NCBI GenBank assembly: GCA_022773425.1
Contig: JALFBM010000019.1
Span: 1-39,177 of the forward strand
Origin: Selenomonadaceae bacterium
Lineage (GTDB): Bacteria > Bacillota > Negativicutes > Selenomonadales > Selenomonadaceae
Direction of reading: 5' to 3'
Length of the DNA: 39,177 nucleotides
Shown piece by piece: positions 7,770 to 15,660 of this stretch; positions within the stretch are counted from its first letter, which is position 1; each line of letters starts with the position of its first letter. The notes below the pieces were generated by a model. It made no database searches. It was not told the DNA's origin and saw only the letters and a list, made by a program, of their open reading frames with translations. Position numbers and translations under genes: made by a program.

Positions 7770-8730
7770 AGGTGAAGTATCCGCCTGCGTTCAGGAAATC
7801 CACGTATTCTTTTACAGCGTCATGCATGTCATGGAACCCCTCATCGTAGCCGGCCGCCAGCAGGTGCGTCGGATCGGATTCGGTAAAGCTCTGGTATTTG
7901 CCCTTGAGCACCTCGGGGAAGGCGCGGTAGACGATCTCGCCCTTGCCCATCGCGTCGATGACGGCCTGTGCCGCCTCGTTGTAGCTGTGCGCGTTGCCCG
8001 TGCCGCAGTTGTAGATGCCGGACGGACCGTTGTTCTCCCAAAACCAGAGGTTGACGTTCACGACGTCCTTGACGTAGACGAAATCGCGGCGCTGCTCGCC
8101 GTCCGCGTAGCCGGCATAGCCCTCAAACAGATGGGCCTTGCCGGTCTCGTTAATCTGGTTGTAGAGCTGCAGGAAAATCGAGGCCATCTTGCCTTTGTGG
8201 AATTCCTGCGGCCCGTAAACGTTAAAGTAGCGCAGGCCGACGATCTGGCTGCGGGACTCCGGCATGACCTGGCGGACGTAGCGGTCAAAGGCGAGCTTCG
8301 AGAACGCATACGGATTCAGCGCGTCCTCGCAGTCGTCGCCCTCCGTGAAGCCGTTCTTGCCCGCGCCATAGGTAGACGCAGAAGACGCGTACAGGAACGG
8401 AATGCGGTGCTGCAGGCAAAAATGCAGGACGGCCTTTGAATACTCATAGTTCACGCGCATCATGAAATTCACGTCGTACTCCATCGTATCAGAGCAAGCA
8501 CCCTCGTGGAACACCGCGTCGACGTCCGTGCCGTCGAAGTCGTCCTCCTCGATGGATTTCAGGAAATCGTCTTTATGCTGATAGTCGATGAACTGCAGAC
8601 CGCGCAGGTTCTTGTAGTTCTGCCCGTCTTTGAGGTCATCCACGACGAGGATGTCCGTCCGCCCGCGGCGGTTCAGTTCTTTCACGATGTTGCTGCCGAT
8701 GAATCCGGCTCCACCCGTTACGATAATCAT
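7759..8730 (-). CDS. hldD: ADP-L-glycero-D-manno-heptose 6-epimerase
   Basis: A 323-residue short-chain dehydrogenase-fold epimerase that converts ADP-D-glycero- to ADP-L-glycero-D-manno-heptose, the donor for LPS inner-core heptosyltransferases. The NADP-binding glycine motif TGGAGFIGSN is at residues 5-14, followed by VVDDL at the end of the second strand. The family stretches VFHEGACSDTMEYD and YASSASTYGAG and the catalytic Y-x3-K in NPYAFSKLAFDRYVR are all present, as is the FNVYGPQEFHKG substrate loop. Length fits HldD (about 310-330). The stop of the upstream kinase gene overlaps its start by 4 bases (8727-8730), and gmhB starts inside its end, so three heptose genes are translationally coupled. 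Confidence 0.95.
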   Translation of the reverse strand: MIIVTGGAGFIGSNIVKELNRRGRTDILVVDDLKDGQNYKNLRGLQFIDYQHKDDFLKSIEEDDFDGTDVDAVFHEGACSDTMEYDVNFMMRVNYEYSKAVLHFCLQHRIPFLYASSASTYGAGKNGFTEGDDCEDALNPYAFSKLAFDRYVRQVMPESRSQIVGLRYFNVYGPQEFHKGKMASIFLQLYNQINETGKAHLFEGYAGYADGEQRRDFVYVKDVVNVNLWFWENNGPSGIYNCGTGNAHSYNEAAQAVIDAMGKGEIVYRAFPEVLKGKYQSFTESDPTHLLAAGYDEGFHDMHDAVKEYVDFLNAGGYFTYGK

Positions 8731-9740
8731 AACTTACTCTCCCTTTCCCTTACTTCTTGCAAAACATGGAGCAGCTCCTCGCGGCTCACCGCGTAGGTGC
8801 CGAGCTTCGCGACGACGACGCTTGCGGCGAGGTTCGCGAGATACGCGCTGTCGGCTGGCTTCAGGCCGCCGCCGATACCCATCGCGAACACGGCGATGAC
8901 CGTATCGCCGGCACCGGAGACATCGAAGACCTCCTGCGCCTTGGTGGGGATACTCAGGCAATCCTGGTCGGTGACGAGCGACAGGCCCTCCTCGGAACGC
9001 GTCGCGACGACGTTCTTGACGTGATACTTGCGCATGACGTAATGCGCCGCTTTCTCGACTTCCGTCTCCTCGTTCCGGATAGGTTCCAGGAGCACGGCGT
9101 TGAGTTCCTTGAGGTTTGGCGTGATGTAATCCGCCTGCGCGTATTTCGTCCATTGCGCGCCCTTCGGATCGATGACGACGGGTACGCCGTGTGCGTGCGC
9201 AAGCCGGATGATGGTCTGGCAGGCATGCTCTGTCAGCGTACCCTTGCCGTAATCGGAAAGGATGATGCAGTCCAGACTTTCCTTGAGCTTCTGCGAAATG
9301 TAATTCTGCAGACGCTCGGCATACGGCCCTTCGATCGGCGAAGTCTCCTCGAAATCGAGCCGAAGCATCTGCTGGTGCCCGCCCATTACGCGGAGTTTGG
9401 TCGTCGTCGGACGATCGGTCGTGATCAGTCCGCGGTAGTCGATGCCGCACGCCGTGAATTTATCGAGCAGGCTCTGACAGTGGTAGTCGTCGCCGACAAA
9501 GCCCGCGATGGCCGTCTCGCAGCCGAGCAGGGCGAGGTTGTGCGCGACGTTTGCCGCACCGCCAAGCGCTTCTTTGCTTCCTAGAACATGTGTGACAGGA
9601 ACCGGCGCCTCTGGAGAAATGCGCGTGACCTCGCCGTAGTAGTACTTGTCGAGCATGACGTCGCCGACGACGAGGATACGGCATTTGCGCGTCGGACGCG
9701 CGACGAAATCGTAGAGCTCCTTTTTGTCCATCGTTTCCAT
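8727..9740 (-). CDS. hldA: D-glycero-beta-D-manno-heptose-7-phosphate kinase (copy 1, HldE N-domain type)
   Basis: A 337-residue PfkB/ribokinase-fold kinase that phosphorylates D-glycero-D-manno-heptose 7-phosphate at C1 in the cytoplasm. The HldE/RfaE1 signature is clear: VVGDVMLDKYYYGEVTRISP near residues 24-43, LGGAANVAHNLA near 59-70, and the ATP/catalytic motif SGAGDT in the C-terminal third. In E. coli the kinase is fused to the adenylyltransferase; here it stands alone, and the adenylyltransferase is 4.4 kb away next to a second kinase paralogue. Start: the ATG at 9740 follows AGAGGAAGATC, a good ribosome site, so it is preferred to the internal ATG three codons later. Its 3' end overlaps hldD by 4 bases. 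Confidence 0.88.
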   Translation of the reverse strand: METMDKKELYDFVARPTRKCRILVVGDVMLDKYYYGEVTRISPEAPVPVTHVLGSKEALGGAANVAHNLALLGCETAIAGFVGDDYHCQSLLDKFTACGIDYRGLITTDRPTTTKLRVMGGHQQMLRLDFEETSPIEGPYAERLQNYISQKLKESLDCIILSDYGKGTLTEHACQTIIRLAHAHGVPVVIDPKGAQWTKYAQADYITPNLKELNAVLLEPIRNEETEVEKAAHYVMRKYHVKNVVATRSEEGLSLVTDQDCLSIPTKAQEVFDVSGAGDTVIAVFAMGIGGGLKPADSAYLANLAASVVVAKLGTYAVSREELLHVLQEVRERESKL

Positions 9741-9765
9741 GATCTTCCTCTTTCCGTTCTGCGCG

Positions 9766-10941
9766 TTATGGTTTTACCACGCGGCACGCATACTGACCCG
9801 GGTGCGGCGGCAGCTCGCGCGCCGGCGTACCGTGGTATTTCTCGAGCAGCTCCTCCACATACCGCAGCACGACCTCCGGTGTGATCCCGCGCATGCATGC
9901 AAAATGCGCCTCGCCCTCGCGCGGGCACGTATGAAGCCCGCAGGGGTGGCACGGCACGTCCGCCTGCACGAGGATGTCCTTGCTGTCGTATGGAGAAAAG
10001 CCCGGCACCGGCGAGGCGCCAAACATCGTGACGATGGGGACGTTCATCGCAACGCCGACGTGCATCGGGCCGGAATCGGTCGTCAGCATCAGGCAGCAGC
10101 GCGAGAGCAGGGCCGCCAGCATGGTCAGGCCGATCCTGCCTGTGAACACGTGAATCTTGTCACTGTGCTGTTCGGGGATCTGATGCGTGCACATCTCGAC
10201 GAGCTTGATGTCGCCGGGCCCGCCGAAAAACGCCACGGCATAGCCCGCATCGATGAGATGGTGCGCGCAGGCGGCAAAGTATTCCGTGGGCCATCGTTTG
10301 GTTTCCCAGCTCGCGCCGATATTGAACGCGACGACCTTTTCCCCGGGCTGGAACTCGGTCTCCCATAGGAGTTCTGCCCTTTCCTCGGTGTCGATCGGCA
10401 CCCAGAGCTCGAGGCCGCGGTCGTCGATTTCTTTTATGCCCGCGCCCTCGCGCAGAACATCGAAATGCGCTTCGACCTGATGTTTCCATCCAGGCACATA
10501 TCGATACGGCGGAAACATGCCGTGCGGCCCCCAGCCGATATGATGCGCAACAGCCGGATTCTGCAGAACCTTATCGAAGAACCACGAGAAAAACGGCTTG
10601 CTGTAGCCGATGATGCGCTTTGCTCCAGAAAAGGCTGCGATAGCCGACGCCCGCTCGTTGCGGTGCAGATTGATGACGAGATCGTAATGCCGTTTCCGCA
10701 CTGCTGCGATGAATTTCAACAGCGCGTGAAGGGTGCGTCCCCGGCCGTGCTTGTCGTAGATCAGACATTTGTCGATGTTGCGATTCTCCGCAACCAGCGG
10801 CTTTAGAGCCTTGTCCGTCAGCATCGTAATCTGCGCGTCTGGATACGCCGTGCGCAGTGCCCGCAGCGCCGGCGTAACAAGCATCAAGTCCCCGATATGC
10901 ATCATGTTGATGACGAGAATCGTTCGAACGTCTCCGTTCAT
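9766..10941 (-). CDS. glycosyltransferase family 9, LPS heptosyltransferase
   Basis: A 391-residue GT9 protein that should transfer heptose from ADP-heptose to the LPS core at the inner membrane. The N-terminus VINMMHIGDLMLVTPALRAL (residues 10-29) is the conserved acceptor-domain start with the catalytic D of the GD-x-x-x-x-TP motif. The donor-domain motif TTDSGPMHVG is followed by the P-x-V-x-x-FGA-SP loop. Cysteines cluster near the C-terminus (CHPCGLHTC and C further on), as in WaaF/WaaQ-like proteins. It starts 46 bases after the LtaS-like gene and ends 25 bases before kinase copy 1. Relative to the other two GT9 proteins it is longer by about 40 residues, mostly in the first domain and the proline-rich tail. 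HepII versus HepIII specificity cannot be resolved here. Confidence 0.87.
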   Translation of the reverse strand: MNGDVRTILVINMMHIGDLMLVTPALRALRTAYPDAQITMLTDKALKPLVAENRNIDKCLIYDKHGRGRTLHALLKFIAAVRKRHYDLVINLHRNERASAIAAFSGAKRIIGYSKPFFSWFFDKVLQNPAVAHHIGWGPHGMFPPYRYVPGWKHQVEAHFDVLREGAGIKEIDDRGLELWVPIDTEERAELLWETEFQPGEKVVAFNIGASWETKRWPTEYFAACAHHLIDAGYAVAFFGGPGDIKLVEMCTHQIPEQHSDKIHVFTGRIGLTMLAALLSRCCLMLTTDSGPMHVGVAMNVPIVTMFGASPVPGFSPYDSKDILVQADVPCHPCGLHTCPREGEAHFACMRGITPEVVLRYVEELLEKYHGTPARELPPHPGQYACRVVKP

Positions 10942-10987
10942 GCGAAATTAGCTCCCTTTCTTCTTTCTTTTCCCCAAATCGCATGGG

Positions 10988-13027
10988 TTACTGCCCCTGT
11001 TCGGCGTTCAGATCCGTGCCGTGCGTCACCATCCACCACGAAATCGTGCGGACTGCCGGCAGCCATTTCATCGCCTTGGCGCGTTCCGCGTCGGCATCGT
11101 ATGTGCCGTTCGCTGTCCACGGAAGCGCCTCACTCTGGTCGGTCTCGATCCTCCCCATCGCCTGCTGCGTGAGCCAGGTGCTCGTGTTGAACCCGGCTCC
11201 CATGCCGTCCGGCGCCTCGGTCAGGCTCGGCACGATAGAATAGTAGGTGAAACCTTTCGGCGCGAACAGTTCCATGAGTGTCGGCAGGAAGTTCGTCAGG
11301 CCGCCCGCCGCGTTCGGCGGCAGGATGTCCTTCGTCACGCCCGCGCCGTAGAGCAGGAACACGACCGCCTGATGCTCGTAGAGCGTCGGATGGCGATTCG
11401 GATCGGTTCGAACCGCGTGATCCCCGGTCACAATGAACAGGCTGTCCGGGTATTTCGCCTCAGTCTCCTTGATGAAGTTCGTGACGATCTTGTCCATGTA
11501 CCAGTAATGGCCGAGCTCCTTGGCCAGCTGATCCGGATTCTCGACGTCCGGCATCGCGTGCGTGAGCTCCTTCATGTGCTCGAGGTCGAAGCCCTCCGCC
11601 TCAAGGTCGACGTTATACGGCGGGTGGTTCGAGGCCGTCTTGATGACATGCACCGTCGGCGGCTCACCGTCAAGATGCTTTGCGAGTGCATGGAAAATGT
11701 ATTCGTCCGACGTACCGAACGTATTGACCTTCGGCACGTGCATATCGGGATAACCGTAGAAATGGTCGAAGCCCTGCGCCAGAGCGAAATGGTTCATGTT
11801 CTCCCAATTCGGCATGCCACCATACCAGAAATCGACGGTGTAGCCAAGCTTCTTGAGCTGCGCCGCAAAGGCGGTCGGATACGCCTCCTCGAGACTACGA
11901 GGCTGCGAGTTGACGCTGACCTTCATGTCGTTGAGCCCGGAAATCAGACCGCAGAATGCGAGTGACGTGTATTCGCCGTTCGGCATAATGGCGTGCGATG
12001 TATAGCCGTTCGGGGCTGCCATGAGGCTTTTGATGCCGTCCGCGATATGGAGGTCGGCATACTTGTCCATCGTCGGCCATGCCGCACCGGCCTCCTCGAG
12101 GATGATGAAGATATGGCGTGGCTGCTGCATGCGCGGGCCCTTTGCCTGGCGCGCGAGATACGGCGTCAGGTCGTCGCCGTTTTCCTCGCTGTGCCCGGCG
12201 ACGAATTGCGCGTACGCGCGGATATTCGCCTTGTCCACGCCAGCAATGATACCGATTTTCATGCGCTTGTTCTGCTGGAACACGCGGTAGAGCGCCTGCC
12301 CGTCGTCGAGCACGCATTCGTTCAGAAAGTCGTCCGACGTCACGCTCGCGCTCTCCCAGTTGATGCCCTGCGCGAAGCCAAACGAGCCGCCAAAACGGAC
12401 GAACAGGAAAAACAGCGCGAACGCGACGAGAAAGCACGGCGCAAAGAGGAGCGGGCGCCCCGCGAAGAAGCGCGGCAGGCCTGCCGCCCGCGCATGCAGG
12501 ATCTTCTTGACGAGGAAATAGCAGAGCCCCGCGATCGCGATGACGATGGCCATGCGCCAAATGAGGCCGTAGTCGCTGATCATCATGCTCAGCACAGAAC
12601 CAGGCGTCTCCTTCGTGCCGGCCATCATTTGCGCGTTGTAGGTGCCGTGAAATTTTTCATAGTACGGGAAGCGGGCGATGAACATCAGCGTGAAGAAAAA
12701 CGAGACGAGCGTCCCCCAGCCGATGCGGAGTTTCCGCGCGATGCGGTTAAAGCGGGGCACGGCGAGCGGAAAGAGCGTCAGGAAGAGGAACGGCACCGCC
12801 GCGGCCCAGCCGGCCGTTTTTAGCGACAGGCGCAGGCCCATCCAGTTTGCCATCAGGATATCCCGCGCGCCCATGCCTTCGCCGATATAGCCATGGAAGA
12901 CGGCCATGAACAGCACGCGGTACAGGCACAGCATCGCGAGCACATAGAGAAACAGCCGCAGATCGAGCTGGATATTGTGCCAAAACATGTCCAACCGGTT
13001 TTCCCGCGGATTTCCAATACGAAACAT
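10988..13027 (-). CDS. LTA synthase (LtaS)-like phosphotransferase, alkaline-phosphatase superfamily
   Basis: A 679-residue membrane enzyme. About five hydrophobic segments occupy residues 20-210, followed by an extracytoplasmic sulfatase-fold domain. The LtaS active-site pattern can be followed: a metal ligand in IFIILEEAG (E311), the nucleophile threonine in NGEYTSLAF (T354), and the metal pair in VTGDHAVR (D536, H537). The LtaS-like stretch LKKLGYTVDFWYGG near 391-404 and the SNHPPY motif are also present. Relatives transfer phosphoglycerol (LtaS, OpgB) or phosphoethanolamine in the periplasm. The gene lies between two heptosyltransferases in the LPS core operon, so decoration of core heptose or lipid A is more plausible than lipoteichoic acid synthesis (inference). 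The ATG at 13027 is the start; the gap to the upstream GT9 gene is 74 bases. Confidence 0.85.
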   Translation of the reverse strand: MFRIGNPRENRLDMFWHNIQLDLRLFLYVLAMLCLYRVLFMAVFHGYIGEGMGARDILMANWMGLRLSLKTAGWAAAVPFLFLTLFPLAVPRFNRIARKLRIGWGTLVSFFFTLMFIARFPYYEKFHGTYNAQMMAGTKETPGSVLSMMISDYGLIWRMAIVIAIAGLCYFLVKKILHARAAGLPRFFAGRPLLFAPCFLVAFALFFLFVRFGGSFGFAQGINWESASVTSDDFLNECVLDDGQALYRVFQQNKRMKIGIIAGVDKANIRAYAQFVAGHSEENGDDLTPYLARQAKGPRMQQPRHIFIILEEAGAAWPTMDKYADLHIADGIKSLMAAPNGYTSHAIMPNGEYTSLAFCGLISGLNDMKVSVNSQPRSLEEAYPTAFAAQLKKLGYTVDFWYGGMPNWENMNHFALAQGFDHFYGYPDMHVPKVNTFGTSDEYIFHALAKHLDGEPPTVHVIKTASNHPPYNVDLEAEGFDLEHMKELTHAMPDVENPDQLAKELGHYWYMDKIVTNFIKETEAKYPDSLFIVTGDHAVRTDPNRHPTLYEHQAVVFLLYGAGVTKDILPPNAAGGLTNFLPTLMELFAPKGFTYYSIVPSLTEAPDGMGAGFNTSTWLTQQAMGRIETDQSEALPWTANGTYDADAERAKAMKWLPAVRTISWWMVTHGTDLNAEQGQ

Positions 13028-13101
13028 ACAAACCTCGGTTTCTTGTTATGGCTCCGCGGAAAGGATCCGCCGAGCCGACGATAGGAAAAAGGGAGACGCC
13101 A

Positions 13102-14142
13102 TTATCCCTGCTTGCCGCCAAGGAGCATCGAAATCTTCTGCTCGATTTGCTCAGGCGCAATGGCTGCGAGGCAATCGAGCCCCTTTGGGCACGCGCGCTT
13201 CCAGCAGCCTTTGCAGCTGCTGCCGACCTCGACGGCGTTTTCCGGCTGCCCATAGGGGCCGTTGCGGTTCGCATCGGTCGGGCCCATCAGCATGATGGTT
13301 CTCGTGCCGACCGCGGCCGAAAGGTGCACGGGCCCGGTATCTCCGCCAACGGTGACGGCCGCGTGCCGCAGGACGGCCGTGAGCTGCGCGAAATTCGTAC
13401 GCCCGACAAGAGAGACGGGCGGAATTTCCATCTGCGCGGCAATCTCCGCTGCGCGCTGCGCGTCGACCGGGCCGCCGCCGAGCAGGACCGGCACGATCTT
13501 CTGACGGTAGAGCCAGTCCCCGAGGCGTGCGAAGGAAGCCGCAGGCCATCGTTTGTTTGGCCAGTTCGCCCCGACGGGAAGCGCGGCATATGGGTTCTCC
13601 ATATGCGCGCCCTCCTGGCGGAACAGCTGCTGCGCGATCGCCGTCTCCCGCTCGGGAACCTCCAGCGGGAACGAAACCTTTTTCACGGGACAGCCGAGCG
13701 CCCGCGCGACATCGAGATAACGCTCGACGATATGCCCGTTGGCATGCGGACCGACGACGGGCCTTGATACACGATCGCTGCCCTCGCGCATATCACACAT
13801 GCCAAGCTTTACCGGCGCCTTTGCGAGATAGGCGATGGCCGCCGACTTGAAGAGCCCCTGCAGATCGAGCACGGCGTCGTAATGTTCCCGCTGGATTTCC
13901 CGACGGAACGGAAGGATACGGCGCAGGAAACCGCCGACCGAGCGGAACTCTTTCTTGTGGAATACCAGCACGCGGTCCACGCATGGGTTCATCGTCAGCA
14001 GCTCGTAGGCCGGCGGCTCAACAACCCAGGTGATCTCAGCGTTTGGATACGCCTCCTTGATGGCATAGCTCACGGGGAGCGCGTGGATCACGTCGCCGAT
14101 AGCGCTGAGCTTTACGATCAATACCTTTCGGATTTCTTTCAT
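13102..14142 (-). CDS. waaC: LPS heptosyltransferase I-like (GT9)
   Basis: A 346-residue GT9 protein expected to add the first heptose to Kdo on lipid A. The N-terminus VLIVKLSAIGDVIHALPV (residues 7-24) matches the WaaC version of the family start, and the acceptor loop DLQGLFKSAAIAYL near 92-105 is the WaaC D-x-Q-GL-x-KSA pattern. The donor motif GGDTGPVHLSAAVGT lies in the C-terminal half and the cysteines CKGCWKRAC follow. The assignment to heptosyltransferase I rather than II rests on these two motifs. Its start overlaps the end of the adenylyltransferase gene by 4 bases (14139-14142), placing donor synthesis and transfer under one translation-coupled unit. Confidence 0.82.
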   Translation of the reverse strand: MKEIRKVLIVKLSAIGDVIHALPVSYAIKEAYPNAEITWVVEPPAYELLTMNPCVDRVLVFHKKEFRSVGGFLRRILPFRREIQREHYDAVLDLQGLFKSAAIAYLAKAPVKLGMCDMREGSDRVSRPVVGPHANGHIVERYLDVARALGCPVKKVSFPLEVPERETAIAQQLFRQEGAHMENPYAALPVGANWPNKRWPAASFARLGDWLYRQKIVPVLLGGGPVDAQRAAEIAAQMEIPPVSLVGRTNFAQLTAVLRHAAVTVGGDTGPVHLSAAVGTRTIMLMGPTDANRNGPYGQPENAVEVGSSCKGCWKRACPKGLDCLAAIAPEQIEQKISMLLGGKQG

Positions 14143-14612
14143 TTTAACACCATGCTCTTGATTTTCTCGACGACGTTCGTCGTTGAGCGCCCCGCGACCA
14201 TCGGCACGAACTCGACGCGGCCGCCGTACCCCTGCACAATTTTGGCCTCCGGCAGGGTTTCAAGCGTATAGTCGCCACCCTTGACGTAGACATCCGGCCG
14301 CACCTTGGCGATGATCGACTCGGCGGTCTTTTCCCCGAACAGGACGACGTAGTCCACGGCCTTCAGCGCACCGACGACCGCCGCTCGGTCGAGCTCGCCG
14401 TTGATGGGCCGCTCCGGGCCTTTGTTTTCGCGCACAGAGGCGTCGGTATTCAGCCCGAGCACGAGACAATCACCTAGAGACCGCGCGGTCTCTAGGTACT
14501 TCACATGGCCTGCGTGCAGGATATCAAAGCAGCCATTCGTAAAGACGATCTTCTGCCCCGCCTCGCGCAGGGTCGCAAAAAACGATTCGACACGATGGGA
14601 TGGAATGATCAT
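14139..14612 (-). CDS. rfaE2: D-glycero-beta-D-manno-heptose 1-phosphate adenylyltransferase
   Basis: A 157-residue nucleotidyltransferase that joins AMP to heptose 1-phosphate, giving ADP-D-glycero-D-manno-heptose. The cytidylyltransferase-fold signature is FTNGCFDILHAGHVKYL (residues 24-40) with the H-x-G-H motif, and the second signature is GRSTTNVVEKI near the C-terminus. In E. coli this domain is fused behind the kinase as HldE; here the two parts are separate, adjacent genes (kinase copy 2 starts the pair, with a 12-base gap). The region encoding residues just after the H-x-G-H motif contains a 26-bp perfect palindrome (14472-14497). No anomaly in protein length. Confidence 0.93.
   Translation of the reverse strand: MIIPSHRVESFFATLREAGQKIVFTNGCFDILHAGHVKYLETARSLGDCLVLGLNTDASVRENKGPERPINGELDRAAVVGALKAVDYVVLFGEKTAESIIAKVRPDVYVKGGDYTLETLPEAKIVQGYGGRVEFVPMVAGRSTTNVVEKIKSMVLK
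14472..14497. repeat. 26-bp perfect palindrome within rfaE2
   Basis: The half site ACCTAGAGACCGC is followed immediately by its exact reverse complement, with no loop. It encodes residues of the conserved YLETARSLG segment of the adenylyltransferase. Two CTAG tetramers are included. A perfect 26-base dyad inside a coding sequence is unlikely by chance. Confidence 0.9.
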
Positions 14613-14624
14613 ATGGCCTCCCCC

Positions 14625-15614
14625 TTATTTCTGCAAAGCGTTTCGGAGCTCGTCGATGCTGACCGTGCTCGTGCCGAGCTTGCGCACCGCGATACCGCTC
14701 GCAAAATTGCTGATGCGCGCGGCGTCCGCGGGAGGCGTCCCGCCGGCAAGTGCGAGGATCACAGCTGCGACGCAGGTGTCCCCCGCACCGGACACATCGA
14801 AGACCTCACTCTTGTCCGTGACTGGGATGTTCGTGATCGATCCATTCTTCTCGAACAGGATCATGCCGCGTTCCCCGCGCGTCACGAGCACGCCGTCCGC
14901 CGAGAGCTCCTGCAGGAGTTCCCGCCCAGCCGCGCAGAGCGCCTCCTCATCGGGCAGATTCCGGCCAACCGCCTCCGCGAGTTCCGCATCATTCTGCTTG
15001 ACGTAGCCGCTGTGCGTAAACCGGTGAATCGCATAGCGCGAATCCACGATGCTCGGGATATCGTGTGCGCGACAATAGGCGATCAGCTCGTCCTTCAACG
15101 CATCGGTCACCATACCGGAACCATAATCGCTGATGACGACGCCGTCAATAGACGGCAGGAGGCCGCGGATATACTGCACGGCCCGGACCTCGATCCCGGG
15201 CCGCACCGGCTCGCAGCTCTCGCGGTCCACGCGCACGATCTGCTGGCTGACCGTTGCGCGGCCGCCGGCGATGATGCGCGTCTTGGAGATGGTTGGCCGC
15301 TCTCTATCCACAAACAGCCCTTCTGTATGTACACCATGCTTCTGCAGAGCCTCCACAAGGCCCTTCGCGGCCTTGTCCTCGCCGATCATGCCGACCGCAT
15401 AGACCTCGCCGCCGAGCGTCGCGATGTTGTTGACGACGTTTGCCGCGCCGCCTGGCACGGTCCTTTCTCCGACCTGCTGCAGGACGAGCACCGGCGCCTC
15501 ACGCGAGATGCGCGAAATCCGGCCGTCGAGGTAAATGTCGGCCACCATGTCGCCGAGGACGAGAATGCGTCGTCCCGCGAATTTCTGAATCTGACTTGCT
15601 AAATCCTGCTGCAT
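14625..15614 (-). CDS. rfaE1: D-glycero-beta-D-manno-heptose-7-phosphate kinase (copy 2, RfaE1 type)
   Basis: A 329-residue PfkB-family kinase, paralogous to the protein at 8727-9740. It has the RfaE1 landmarks ILVLGDMVADIYLDGRISRIS (about residues 17-37), GGAANVVNNIATLGG, and SGAGDT. It lies directly upstream of the adenylyltransferase, the arrangement expected for a split HldE, so it is the better candidate for the main ADP-heptose route. It differs from copy 1 at the substrate-side segment (DIYLDG versus DKYYYG and QQIVRVD versus QQMLRLD), so it may have a distinct sugar preference (inference). Start: the ATG at 15614 follows GGATGGAGGAAAT and is preferred to the ATG five codons earlier at 15629, which has no ribosome site. 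Confidence 0.87.
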   Translation of the reverse strand: MQQDLASQIQKFAGRRILVLGDMVADIYLDGRISRISREAPVLVLQQVGERTVPGGAANVVNNIATLGGEVYAVGMIGEDKAAKGLVEALQKHGVHTEGLFVDRERPTISKTRIIAGGRATVSQQIVRVDRESCEPVRPGIEVRAVQYIRGLLPSIDGVVISDYGSGMVTDALKDELIAYCRAHDIPSIVDSRYAIHRFTHSGYVKQNDAELAEAVGRNLPDEEALCAAGRELLQELSADGVLVTRGERGMILFEKNGSITNIPVTDKSEVFDVSGAGDTCVAAVILALAGGTPPADAARISNFASGIAVRKLGTSTVSIDELRNALQK

Positions 15615-15660
15615 ATTTCCTCCATCCATGCCGTCCGCGGCGCCGCCCCTTCACGCGCCA

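Noticed and set aside
14625-15614. Copy 2 kinase as a general ribokinase
   Set aside because: The RISREAP and GGAANVVNN pattern and its place beside the adenylyltransferase fit RfaE1 better than ribokinase.
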